Source: Sinohyriopsis cumingii | Taxonomy: Eukaryota; Mollusca; Bivalvia; Unionida; Unionidae | Direction of reading: 5' to 3' | DNA: 64,000 bases | NCBI GenBank assembly: GCA_028554795.2 | Contig: CM068839.1 | Span: 90,678,182 to 90,742,181 of the forward strand | Shown here: in pieces, positions 37,580-48,427 of the stretch | Layout: each line of letters begins with the position of its first letter | Position numbering within the stretch: position 1 is the first letter of the stretch | The notes under the pieces: model-generated | Databases searched by the model: none | The model's input: the letters and a program-made list of their open reading frames with translations, nothing else | Told to the model about the DNA's origin: nothing | Made by a program: the position numbers and the translations under genes

Positions 37580-38974
37580 ATGCCAAAGAGGTATAGAACT
37601 GAAGAACTTCAATCGGCTGTGTCATCTGTAAAGCAGAAAAGGCTCACAGTTTCACAAGCATCTAGGGAATTCCAAGTCCCTAGAAAAACTGTAGAAGACC
37701 ATGTCATGGGGAAGGTACAAGAAAAGGCTCCTGGTAGATGTCCAATGTTAACAAAAACTGAAGAATTGTCCATGGTCAATTATATGAAGTATTCAGCACA
37801 ACAACGTTTTCCGCTGACCAGAAAAATGACCAGGCAATATGTAATTACCATCATGAAGCATAATGGGCGCCATTCTCTATTTAACATGAATAAGAGTCCC
37901 AGCGACACATGGTTCCGAAATTGTTTTTAAGAGACATCCTGAATTATCAGAGAAACATGCTGAGCCACTGGACCGAGGCAGGAACAGGATGTCAAACATG
38001 CATGTGATGACTCAATACTTCACTCTTCTTGAAAACACACTACACAGATTAGGATTTGACAACAAACCAACTACGATGAAACAGGATTTAGTGGAAAAGA
38101 AAAAAGTAGTCAAAAAGTTATTGGTATCAAAGGCCAACAGTTACCAACAATATGTCACAACATCCGGTCACATCACTGCGCATTTATGCATATCTGCAAG
38201 TGGAAAAATTCTTCCAACCTTTTGGATTTACCCCATTTGGCTTTTAAGGATGGTGTTCCAGGTTCATGGTTATTTGGATCCTGTGCTAATGGGCATATGG
38301 ATGGAACACTCTTCACTCATAGGTTTAAGGAATTTATTTTACATCATTGTGGATCAGCAAGACCAGTGCTACTTATCATGGACAACCATGACAGCCACAT
38401 AAGCCTAGATGTCATCAAGCTTGCACGAGATAATCAAACTGAATTACTGGGGTTGCCACCACACACAAACCACATTATACAACCATTGGATGTGCAAATC
38501 ATTGGTCCACTTAAAGCAAAATTCACCTCAGTTGCAGTTAACCTTGGCTACATCAACAAGAATCAAATATTAAATAAAGCCAAGTTTCCAACAGTGCTGT
38601 CCTATGCCCTTGATCAGTTTACCACTTATCAGGTCAAAGAAGACTTTAGAAAATCTGGTATATACCCATTTATTCCTGACACTATTGACAAGACACAACT
38701 TGTCAATAGCCATTTGAAATTGGTGATTTGTCAGCTAGTTCCATCATGTGAACCATCCACATCAGAAAAACCATCATCTGATGAAGAATTACAGGCATCA
38801 AAATCAGTCTGTCCAACATGTGTTAGTTACATTGGAGTAAATCCTTTGGTAGCAGAAGGCTTATACCTCAAACATTATCTAACATCTTCCCAGCAGTGCC
38901 TGTTAAACCACAAGTTAGAAGAGCAAAACTGGTGTAACATTCTAGATAATTGTTATATCATTAAATGGTTCTAG
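37580..38974 (+). pseudogene. pogo/Tigger-type transposase, two frameshifts
   Basis: The N terminus (MPKRYRTEELQSAVSSVKQK, TVSQASREFQVPRKTVEDH) is a pipsqueak-type HTH, followed by a CENP-B/Tc5-like second HTH. The frame shifts near 37917 and again near 38220. The last segment (262 aa) carries the DDE domain: LLIMDNHDSHIS (second catalytic Asp), LLGLPPHTNHIIQPLDVQII (the PPHTSH.LQPLD hallmark) and a C-terminal CPTC pair. Between KPTTM and KQDL the usual segment with the first catalytic Asp appears to be missing. This is an inactive member of the Tc1/mariner superfamily. It lies inside the MULE-like inverted repeat. Confidence 0.85.
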
Positions 38975-39720
38975 TAAAACCTGTTATGAGAGACCGCACC
39001 TTCTGCCAACCAAAAGCGGTCTCTCAAGACAGGTGGTCTCTCATAAGAGGTGTGTGAAAATGGACTGGTTTTCAGGGTCATAGTTAGCATTGTTGACAAA
39101 TAAATAAAACCCATACTCACTGTACATGTATCATATCCTTTATTCATAAATCTTGTTAAATATTGCATGCATTCCTCTCAAAATATCTTTATATAATAAA
39201 GATATACATCTATCAAACAACAAGAATAAAATTTATATTTCAGCATCACATTAATATATACAATAAATGAACAGTTAGATATGATGTATATAATTCTATA
39301 CACTTATTCACTTGTTTTTTTTAAAAAAATTCATTATACTTTATTGACATGTTTTACTCAGCTGTTTGGTCTGAACATGTATATCAATTATTGCCTTTTC
39401 CTGAATCAACTTTCCACTTACTGGTATGTTTTTACTCCTTGCAACACAAAACCACTCCCATACTCGCTCGTTCAGATCTCCGTAAACTGTCCGTCGTGCC
39501 GTAGCATATTTCCTCTGTGCTTGTGCACCTTTCTGCCGTTCGTTTCTAATGGACTCCTTGTCTTTGATTACATTTTGAACTTGCGTTTTACCGACGCTTA
39601 AGCTGACTGCTATTTTGCAAGCAGTCTCCCGTTTTTCATTTCTTTCAATGACATTAATCCTTTCTTCCAGTGTTAAAATTTTTCTTTTTTTCAGCGGAGG
39701 TTCTGCCATTGTTATTAGTG
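38968..39720 (-). mobile_element. Second, truncated Tigger-like element
   Basis: A minus ORF at 39341-39709 (122 aa: MAEPPLKKRKILTLEERINV, RRTVYGDLNERVWEWF) is a pipsqueak HTH plus the start of a Tc5/CENP-B HTH. It breaks off after VSGKLIQEKA. At 38975-39050 the sequence AACCTGTTATGAGAGACC...GGTCTCTCATAAGAGGT resembles Tigger-type termini and gives the likely 3' end. The catalytic domain is absent, so this is an internally deleted derivative. Confidence 0.6.
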
Positions 39721-42417
39721 TTGACGTTATAAAGACTATCGGTTTTTATCAGGTTTTGGGGAAATGTGGAATAAATATATATTATGTACCAATGAATGAA
39801 ACCAAAAGACATAATTAACTCATCAAGAAACAATACATTTATTCTGAGACGAAGTTTAAATCAAGAGCGTTATAGCTCGATAAACAAAGGTTGCGACCAT
39901 CTGCACCCAGGTAAACAGATGGTGGCTTGGTGAAACACTAACAAAAGAAATAAAAAATAATTTTAATAAAATCCGGAAATGATTCTCACTTACTAGTATT
40001 AATGACACTGAGCTCTTTCCCCCTCCAGGCCTTTATGGATTAACTGGAAAGACAAACGATGTACTCAAACCTACATTGAAGCCCTTTCAAACAATTTCTC
40101 ACTGGGACATAAGGACTACCGGCGTTTTGTGAGTTTTCATAAAGATAAAGAAAAAATACAAACCTCTAAATTGACTGCGTATATCCATCATTACTCCCTT
40201 TGATGTTACTCTTACTGGCAATTCACATGACTTCGGCACTACAATGGCGGTTAGTGACATGTACTTTAGTCTGGTTTACTGCAGTTTACAAATGACAGAT
40301 ATTGGCTATTTTACCTGCAAAAGATGAAAAATCATGTGTACAAAAACAGCTATCTTGTTCTTGTAAGGCATGCCATAAACCAGGATAGAGAACACTCTAA
40401 ATACACTTATAAATAGATCACTTGTACCATGTGAGATGTTCTGGCATGAGTAATTTTTAGGAATTTATTAAAGATATGGTATTCCTTCCCATTTTGATTT
40501 GAATTGTCCTGCTCTAATTGTCCTTTTTTTTTTACACTTTCCTGCTTTGAAATTGTTCAGGTAGTTAGTTCAGTTCTCTTGCATTCCCTTTTGTTGAAGT
40601 AGCAGTGAATACCAACAAACAAGAACAGTTTCTTTTAAGTCTGCATTTCCCATTGGCACTTGTATAAGCCCAATTATAATCTACCATTGACTTTCAATTA
40701 ATCCTATTTCTTTCTGTCAAGCTACTCTTGTGGAATTTCCATGTTTGGTCCAACATTACAGAATGATAACCATTTTAGTCACACAGTGCGCATTCATTCC
40801 ATTCAAATCCACACTGTTCTCGAAACTTTGCATCCCATCGTAAGAATCCAAATTGGCATGAGATCATATCTGCATGGTTATGAAAGGCTGCACTCTACAT
40901 GCCGGCATTGTAGAAAATATGAACTATGTGATATGAAAGAGCTGTGTCAACTTAGAAATTAAAATTACATGACTCTTGAGGTCTCCACTAAATATAGGAC
41001 TAAATGTTAGGTTCTCACTTTATCAATAATGTATTTTGAGATAATTTAATTGCAATGAAGTTAATTAGTACAGGTTGTTGACGAACTCGTCCTTATTACA
41101 TGGATAATGTATTAGAGGTTACCATACCTTATGTATATCATTCAGTTATCTCCCTTACACCAGTCATAACATTTCAAGGAAATAAAATCTCACATTTTCA
41201 GTGACTGGTTATGAAAATAAAGAGAAGATTTGTGAAGTATTATATTAGCCCTCAATCTTGATGCAAATGTAAGTAGAAGCAATTTAATAATTTCTCACAG
41301 TAAAGTTTACAAGTTTAAAAACTGATAAGGTATGTTCTGTTTGGTTCTGAGATAAGTTCCTCTCTATCTTATGCCAGTTATTATTAAATTCTTATGTAGA
41401 AGAAATATACTTTATATGTATCTATATTATCTAAATTATTCACCCTTTTATATTAGATGGAAATGAACACAGCTTCACCTGAAATTTGGGTACCTGTAAG
41501 GGATGTTATAGCACATTTGCCATTGGGCTGTCCTTGGACCTGTTGGGCCCTGCCCCATATATTTGTCCAAGGTAAGGTCATCAAACTTTCACTTCTCATT
41601 TTTCGCATTGCTGATTTTGCCTCCTTTAATTCCTTTATCAAAAGCTACCTCTCCCTTTTAGATAAACACTTTCCTCCTGTTTTTAACTCCATTTGATGTG
41701 CTATACTTAGTGTTTATATTTGGCATTTTTCTGTATTTTATTCCCCTAATTTCACCCCCCCATCCAACATAACCACTTAGAAGCTGCGATTTACTATATT
41801 TGGTGACTGACTGGCTTACTGAAACAATTTTATTCATATTACAAAGGAGGAAAGCTTACTATTTGTGTTACAAAGAGGATGGGTAGGTGGACCTTTGTGT
41901 GAGGACTTGTGGTTAGTGACCTCTTGTAGCTGTAGACAGTGTAAAGTGGTCAAAGCTTATACTTTGTAATAAGATTGGGTCATGTCCACCTGTCTCTGAT
42001 GTTAAGTTATGCACCTACCAAACAAATATAAATTCCTTTCTTTTAGGTGAATTGTACATTCTGAAGTAGGACAGGTACATACTATTTGGTACATTGACCT
42101 TTGACCTAGTTATTACATAATATGATATAATGTGATTTATCCCATATCACCTATGTAAAGTTCAATAAGTGTTGATATGAATAAGATGCAACTCATAGTT
42201 TAAAGAATTCATTTTATTTCAAAAGATGATTTTGATAGTGAAGCAAAAGCATGAAAACAATAGTCCAAACATCTCAATGACATTTCTATAAACATTCATA
42301 TAAGACATAGGTTAGTACCTCATCAAATTGTTTTTCACAAGTGAGACTAAGTATATTTGTTACTTATACAGTCCCGAACTATTTCACAGATTACTGGAAA
42401 AATTAAGGTTTGCTATA
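39721..42417. other. No clear gene
   Basis: Mostly non-coding. One exon-like plus segment at ~41457-41571 (MEMNTASPEIWVPVRDVIAH) ends at a donor-like CCAAG/GTAAGG, but no family or partner exon was found. Confidence 0.35.
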
Positions 42418-42882
42418 GGTATAACGGTACCAATTGCGCAAGTCCAGGTGGGCGGAGCTTAATGTGTAGGGAACTTTGTATTCAGAATTAAAGAACAACA
42501 CTAGCTGTGATTGGTGCATTATGTAAGAGGTGTACTTTCTGTTTCGCTTTTAAAAAAAGTTGAGCCTCTTGGCAACATGTGAGTTTGTGTTACTTTCTAT
42601 CTAAATCATATTTTGCATTTTTTATGATTTTTTTAAAATATGGTACACATGGCTGAAAATGTGCTTGTTGTGACTAGATAACTCTTATCCCTGTCTAGTT
42701 CCAGTAGAGTTATCTCTCTTAAATGCAATGGAGTACCTGGTTATGTCATTGTCAAATTGACAATCTAGCATTGTTCTATATCACAGTGTGTGACATACAT
42801 GCTCAAGTAGGACACAGAGTATATTTATTTCACAAAACATTAGCATTGAGGTATATGGAAAAACAATTGGTACCGTGATACC
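42418..42882. mobile_element. 465-bp MITE, copy 2
   Basis: Same terminal repeats, length and body as copy 1 at 18756. Here the immediate flanks are not TTAA: TTAA occurs ~12 bases to the left (42402-42405) and 2 bases to the right. Either the flanks have changed or the insertion followed a different pattern. It lies near the right arm of the MULE-like inverted repeat, inside it. Confidence 0.85.
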
Positions 42883-43009
42883 ATTTAATACGAGGAAAAA
42901 TATTGTTAAATGCCCTGCTTTTATGTATTCTACTGCCAAGGAGCAAGTTCATGTCGGTAGTGGATGATTAAAAAAAACAGGAAAAAGTGGCGAGAATTGG
43001 TCTCCAACC

Positions 43010-43312
43010 CGTAGCATTGGGTACGAAACGACCAGCAACTTGGGTACGAAACAACCATTGCTTTTGGTGCGAAACGACTGATTTGTGTACGAAACGACTT
43101 GGATACGAAACGACATGGGTACGGAATAACCAGTTACCCTGTTAATCATATTTGTCGAATCAAGTACGACCAAGTGACGCCATTACAAGAATGTAGTTAT
43201 AAACAGTAAAAAAAAAAGTCAATAATTCATATCAAAAGCACACAAACCATACTCTGTTTTGCTTTAGATTAATATTCAAACAAAAAATCATAATTCCTGT
43301 GTGTACACTGAT
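43010..43312 (-). repeat. Right arm of long imperfect inverted repeat (MULE TIR)
   Basis: The inverse of the left arm. A GGGTACGAAACGAC-type array (43018-43128) is followed by TAACCAGTTACCCTGTTAATC, a diverged stretch, and then ATCATAATTCCTGTGTGTAC as the outer end. Together the arms enclose about 9.7 kb. Confidence 0.65.
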
Positions 43313-43544
43313 ATATAGAATTTAATGAACGCTGCACATGTTTGTCAGAAAGCAATATGGTTGATGGTGCAATGCCTCGTGGGTAGTGTAAATGAAATCA
43401 TACAATATTTAATATTATAGCTTGCTCAACAACCCCATCCCGATCGAAAGATTGGTGTAATGTACAGCCGGTTCATCAAACGAGAGCCAGTAAATTACTA
43501 TCCTTTTCTAATATAATGTAATACAATAATAGAGAAACTAACTT

Positions 43545-43622
43545 ACCTCCAATCCTTCCAATAATCCCTTGTTACTCCAAAACTCGGCAACATTGTGAAC
43601 ACCAATCTCAGACTTTTTAATT
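43545..43622 (-). CDS. Exon-like segment of unknown gene
   Basis: The minus frame reads KKSEIGVHNVAEFWSNKGLL and then EGLE, ending at a strong donor (GGAG/GTAAGTT). It lies just outside the MULE-like arm. No family is recognised and only one exon is visible. Confidence 0.3.
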
Positions 43623-44539
43623 TTCGATCGCCTTTCACGGCTCAACAATAGTTAGGAGGCTAAGAACATTTCTGGTAATCGGATTACCATTATATAAATA
43701 ACACAAACAAGTTCATGGCGATTAATAAATCCGCTCCTTGTTAGGCCTAATGCAAGTTTTCAGAAACTAGCTTGCTTACAACAGGTCGCTTGCAAATCTA
43801 GTATTGATGTGTACCAGGTGGATTGATGAAACTGGTTGCTGCGATTGGATAATTCCATGCTCTGCAACCAATGGAAGAATGCAAAAGAAAAATATTTTCT
43901 AGAACTTTCCACAGCATTTCAATATTGTTTTCATTTAACAGCTGTTAAGTAGATAAGCACTTGCTACGAGTATTACGTGGGGCTCTTCAGTTATCTCAAT
44001 TTTTTATATTTTTTTAAATAAATTAAAATTATCTCCGAGCTTCCGATCGTGAGTAGGATTCTGCCACTCACATTCATAATGAAAGCCCAGTTATTAGAAT
44101 GGCGCTCTACAGTTTCGTATTTTGCATAGGGAGGGTTAGAATTTTAAAGAAAAAAAATTTCCCCGGCTTTCATCACTGCGTATACTGGCTATTTAAAAAA
44201 AAATAAAAAAAAATAAAATAAAAATGTATACCTTAGGTATAGTTTGAAGAACCTTTAATTCCCTTTATTTCTGGTGTATGATTGATGGGTGTAATATGGG
44301 TTATAGAGTATACAGCTTGGCCTGACGCTTTTGTATTGTTTCATAGATAAATCAAGTGGAATGTGCCTCGAATTATCTTACTACGGATGAGCGTTCTCAG
44401 TATTATTTTCCAAATCTATGGAACAAATGAACCCATGTGTATCATTGAGTTCCCGTAATTGCATATAGCTTTGTCATCGAATCACCTCAAAGTATATAAC
44501 TCCTACAAAATCAATAAATCAGGATTGGTTTTTCTTTTA
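43623..44539. other. No gene seen
   Basis: AT-rich flank between the MULE-like repeat and the Polinton-like element. Confidence 0.4.
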
Positions 44540-44815
44540 TCAGCAGCAGAGAGAGCGATCAGACCACTTTAGGGAATGGTCACCCTTGTTTTCAGACAAA
44601 AAAAAAAATAGTGACCCTTCATAGAGGTCCATACCAAGTCTACGATTATTGTTTGTCCCAAACAGAATTGTAGACGAGCCCTCTCTGCTGCTACTTCGTG
44701 GACCAGCATGAGGGTTTTTCTTTATAAGATAATTATGTTTTTTACAATATTCTCCACGGCATCTTTTATCACATTTGTTAGTGGTTCCTTGACGCAGCCA
44801 CGCACAATTGTTCAT
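44540..44815 (-). pseudogene. Truncated small Cys-rich protein of the Polinton-like element
   Basis: The start reads MNNCAWLRQGTTNKCDKRCR and then GEYCKKHNYLIKKNPHAGP, a C...C...C...C-x2-H zinc-binding pattern. The remaining ~50 codons run straight through the 56-bp terminal repeat and outside it, so they are not part of the original protein. The gene was probably truncated where the terminal repeat now begins (~44697). I have the impression that similar small zinc-binding proteins accompany other Polinton-like elements, but cannot confirm that here. Confidence 0.55.
44638..44693 (+). repeat. Left 56-bp terminal inverted repeat of the Polinton-like element
   Basis: It begins GTCTACGATTATTG and ends CTCTCTGCTGCTA, and is the exact reverse complement of 61443-61498. 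Internally GTCTAC...GTAGAC and TGTTTGTCCCAAACA can pair, so each end can fold into a hairpin. The flanking six bases on the two sides do not match, so no target-site duplication is visible. A partial copy of the inner edge (AGCAGCAGAGAG) occurs inverted at 44542. Confidence 0.9.
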
Positions 44816-44864
44816 GATATTAATGATATCTTTTTAATTCAATTTAATTTTATCATCACCCCTG

Positions 44865-45530
44865 TTATCCAAATATTTTATCAAGACCCACACGATATCT
44901 TGTTCTAGGATCATGTAAATTTATTGTTATAAATCCATGCGGAGTAGCTTGCGCTAGTGAAAAGAAATTTCTGAATTTAATTATATCCATGTCACCGCTG
45001 CACCAAATTTGTTGAATATTTCGCAGCGTGTGTGTGTCTACGCCATTAAACACAACTAAAATATTGCAGTTATCCCTGATTACTTTCGGAATTTGTGTAT
45101 ATCGTTGAGTAACATAGATCACATCTGTATTTTTTTGTCTACCGCGAGAAAATATTCTGGCTGGATTTGATTGTTTATCTAGCATCACATCATCATAAAC
45201 AACTAAATTATTAATAAATCCGTCTAAAACATCAACGGACGGTGCTTCATCAATATCTGTTATAAACTCTATAACATCATTATCTTCGTCCAGTAATCTT
45301 GCGTTTTCATTAAAGTCTTTTAATACATCATAACATCGTTGATCTTCAACGGATGGTGCTACTAAATATAATTTATCCCATTTCAACCATCTCATTATCA
45401 GATTAAGTAATAATTGCGTCTTACCCGATCCAGATGGTCCTATGATAATCATTCTGATGGAATTTGGTAACGCAGGATGGTGTTTAACTGGCTCTCGTCG
45501 CCGAGTTGCTGATAAATCAATTATATCCAT
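44865..45530 (-). CDS. A32-like genome-packaging ATPase
   Basis: 221 aa, intact. Walker A GPSGSGKT is at residues 31-38 and Walker B LVVYDD at ~109-114, followed by RGRQKNTDVIYVTQRYTQIP (sensor region). Length and motif spacing match FtsK/HerA-superfamily packaging ATPases of Polintons, virophages and poxvirus A32, which drive DNA into the capsid. The start ATG is preceded directly by an AAAATAT tract, as in several other genes of the element. It is the most intact core gene here. Confidence 0.93.
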   Translation of the reverse strand: MDIIDLSATRRREPVKHHPALPNSIRMIIIGPSGSGKTQLLLNLIMRWLKWDKLYLVAPSVEDQRCYDVLKDFNENARLLDEDNDVIEFITDIDEAPSVDVLDGFINNLVVYDDVMLDKQSNPARIFSRGRQKNTDVIYVTQRYTQIPKVIRDNCNILVVFNGVDTHTLRNIQQIWCSGDMDIIKFRNFFSLAQATPHGFITINLHDPRTRYRVGLDKIFG

Positions 45531-45542
45531 ATATTTTATAAC

Positions 45543-46014
45543 ATGAATTTATATTGTTTACGTTGTAGAGTTAAAACTCCAACTACTGATTTAGCTACGG
45601 TAACGACAAAATATAAAAAAAATAGCGTATGGTGGAAAATGTTCTGTGTGCGGTAAAAAGAAATTTTCGTTTTTACCTAATAAGCGCGGTGGTGATATTG
45701 CTAATTTGATGTCAAAGTTTCCAGGTACTCCATGGGCTAAATACCCAGGAGAAAAACATCTACCAGGATATAATTATTGCGGTCCTGGTACTCGACTCGA
45801 TATCAGACTTGATAATCAATATCAACCAAAACCAGGCGAGGAACCAGTAAACGCTATTGATCGAGCATGTCATGTTCATGATGTTGCGTATAAGAGTAAA
45901 AATCTACAAGACAGGCATATTGCAGATGTGAAATTAATTCATGCATTAAATTCTATAAAAAATAAAAATATCAGAGAATCATTAGCTAATTGGTTAGCAA
46001 GATCTGCGATGTAA
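45543..46014 (+). pseudogene. Zinc-ribbon + phospholipase A2-like virion protein, frameshifted
   Basis: A first frame from ATG 45543 (MNLYCLRCRVKTPTTD) supplies a C-x2-C. After an A8 run near 45615 the reading moves one frame to CSVCGKKKFSF (second C-x2-C), GGDIANLMSKFPGTPW, NYCGPGTRLD and DRACHVHDVAYKSK. YCGPGT resembles the Ca-binding loop, and the His-Asp of CHVHD the catalytic dyad, of parvovirus-type phospholipase A2 domains, used for endosome escape. The break is at a homopolymer, so either decay or an assembly error could explain it. Confidence 0.8.
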
Positions 46015-46046
46015 GGTAAATTAGCGTTTGGGTCTGGTAGTATATA

Positions 46047-47000
46047 ATGGAATCAATTTATTATTCACCAAGAGGATACTGGAAAGGTAAAGCAGCAATT
46101 AGTAAACTTGCTAATGCAGCAGCGGTTAAACATTCTACTGCTAAAACCTGGTTATCCAAACAAGCAATATGGCAAATTTACCTACCACCACCGAAACAAA
46201 TTCAGTACGCGTATTTCGATGTTAGTGTTCCTAAAGAAGTTCATCAAGCTGATATTTTATTTTTACCATATGATACTGTACGTAGAAAAATTTACAAATA
46301 CGCGTTAACTGTTGTTGATGTTGCAAGTAGATATAAAGATGCAGAACCTCTATCAACGAAAACATCATCTGAATTAGCCGATGCGTTTGAACGAATTTAT
46401 CAACGAGGAACATTACGATGGCCACAATTATTACAGGTTGATCCTGGTAAGGAATTTCTTGGTCCAGTATCATCGTTGATGAAACAACATAATACCAAAA
46501 TACGACGAGGACATGCTGCGATTCACCGTGATCAGGCAATTGTTGAGCGATTTAATAGAACACTTGCTGAGCGGTTATTTGGATATCAATACGCTAAGGA
46601 ATTTATTCAAGATAAAAGATCTCGCGAATGGGTTGCAAGATTACCAAGCGTGATAGCTGCATTAAATAATGAGATTACACGAACAACCAACATGAAACCC
46701 ATTAATGCAATTACAAAAAGAAATATACCAACACAACGAAAAGATATAGAAAAACAAAAAATGTTGGGTGATGTTACAGTTAGATATTTATATGAACCGG
46801 GTGAACTTGAAGGTGGTAAAGCGAGAGCGACTAATCCTATTTGGAGTGTTACCACACACAAAATATCCACCGTGACAAGATCCTCAGGTAGACCTGCAAT
46901 CTATAGATTAGATTCGGCTGCTCCTCAACGTTGATTTACACGTGAACAACTACAAATAATTCCCGAGGATACACAATTACCACCGCGATCACTTAACTAG
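46047..47000 (+). pseudogene. Retroviral-type (rve) integrase, premature TGA
   Basis: The 295-aa frame has an N-terminal helical part, then the rve core: D69 (HQADILFLP), D132 (LLQVDPGKEF) and E167 (AIVERFNRTLAERLF). The D,D-35-E spacing is as expected. A C-terminal chromodomain-like stretch (NPIWSVTTHKIS, GRPAIYRLD) follows. TGA at 46932-46934 interrupts the frame; 21 further codons (FTREQLQIIPEDTQLPPRSL) continue in frame to TAG at 46998, so the stop is a late lesion. It inserts the element's DNA into the host genome. The start lies on TATATAATGG. Its tail overlaps the convergent helicase/HNH frame. Confidence 0.9.
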
Positions 47001-47532
47001 CACCCAAGGCGCTGGCGCCTCTACGTCGATTACACTCGAGACAGGTCAACATCACATTTTCTCGTGATTGACCGCGACTATTATCTTTTCTGTCTACGGT
47101 AAATTGTCTTGAATCATTATTCGAATACCTCCACAGCATTATACAATTACAACTTGCGCAATGATTATTCTGCTGCTGTTTTAACTCAATAATAAATTCA
47201 ACATCAAGATCAAAGTCGCGTTTATTTTTTTTATCAGATTGTTTGTATCCGATTAATTTTTTTCTTATTATATCATCATCGATGATGTTAAAATTATTAA
47301 CGATTTCAGGAATTATAATTCTACGTAATTGAGATATTTTTCTAACCCTCGATACCGCTAAATAAACTAAATTTAACCACTCGATGCGATCGTCTACAAT
47401 CCAAACTCGTGTATCAGAAATAGTTAATCCCTGAGACGAGTGGATCGTCGTAGCGTATCCCAACACCGATGGAGATTTGTCAGCGCGTAATGCATCTTCG
47501 ACCACACTTGATATCAACAGCGACAATATCAT
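46993..47532 (-). pseudogene. Helicase C-terminal domain fused to HNH nuclease
   Basis: 179 aa. LGYATTIHSSQGLTISDTRV and then LVYLAVSRVRK are SF1 (Pif1/RecD2-like) motifs V and VI. A zinc-bound HNH module follows: HCASCNCIMLW, FTVDRKDNSRG and CLECNRRRG. The frame is shifted by one relative to the upstream helicase part (break near 47500). It is therefore the C terminus of the polymerase-helicase frame, not a separate gene. It overlaps the integrase end by 8 bases, tail to tail. Confidence 0.8.
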
Positions 47533-47545
47533 TTAATACGAGATT

Positions 47546-48427
47546 TTATTTCTCAGTCTGTCCTGGAATATCAACATTAATATTCTGTTTTCGTGTATCT
47601 GATGGTCTATAACATAACGGTACGGGTAATTCTGAATATTTTTCTTTATGCAGCTGAAATAACTGCTGTTGTAAAGCGTCTCTGATTATTTTTCTGCTTG
47701 CTACTATCAAATCGTTGGGTCTCCATAAATTTAAAAAATCGTTCATTGAGGTCTCTGAGATCACTTCACGTATTACTTCACACTGAATTTTGTTTGATTG
47801 TAATCTGATTAATTTTTTAAACTCCTTTAAATTTGTATCGAGATCTCTATGATCATCATCTATTTCTTCGTAATAATCAACGAAATGTTTTAACCAATCA
47901 TGTGGAAATGGTCCAACAAAAGGCGGCGGTTGACCATGATCGCCACACATTATTATAGCGGTATTTTTCGTCAACAACCAATCAAGAAACATTTTTAATG
48001 TATCCAATGACACCGTGCATATCTCGTCCCAAATAATTTTTTTATGTATATATTTTTCTCCCATTCGTTCAGGAGTCCATGTATCCCCGCGCCACCGAAA
48101 GAAACTATGTTACGTGCACGATTGTACTTGCCGTTGTTTCATCTCTCGTGCAAGTCTATGTGCGGGTGTCAGCACGATCATATCTGAATTTCTAAAAACA
48201 TTAATTGCTCGAGTCGTTTTTCCGCATCCACCAGGTCCATTGAGATATACTGTCTTATATCTAGTTATTCGATCACTCAACGATGGTGCTTTCCACATTT
48301 CTGATATTTTATTACCCTTACGATAAATATCTCTCATTGGAACACCTGTTGATTCTGTGTAACTGTGTAATATTTCCTTTTTTATTCTCCACGAACTCCA
48401 TCGTTCATCATTACTTGTGAATTCCAT
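47546..48427 (-). pseudogene. SF1 helicase N-terminal part
   Basis: TVYLNGPGGCGKTTRAINVF is Walker A (within the ORF ending at 48110). After an in-frame TAA (48110-48112), the same frame continues to IIWDEICTVSLDTLKMFLDW (Walker B) and AIIMCGDHGQPPPF (motif III). It ends at TAA 47546-47548. Superfamily 1 helicases of the Pif1/RecD2 type unwind DNA during replication. It is continuous in frame with the polymerase upstream. Confidence 0.85.

Noticed and set aside
46231-46539. 102-aa minus ORF over the integrase
   Set aside because: Shadow of the integrase, which has its catalytic D, D-35-E residues on the plus strand.
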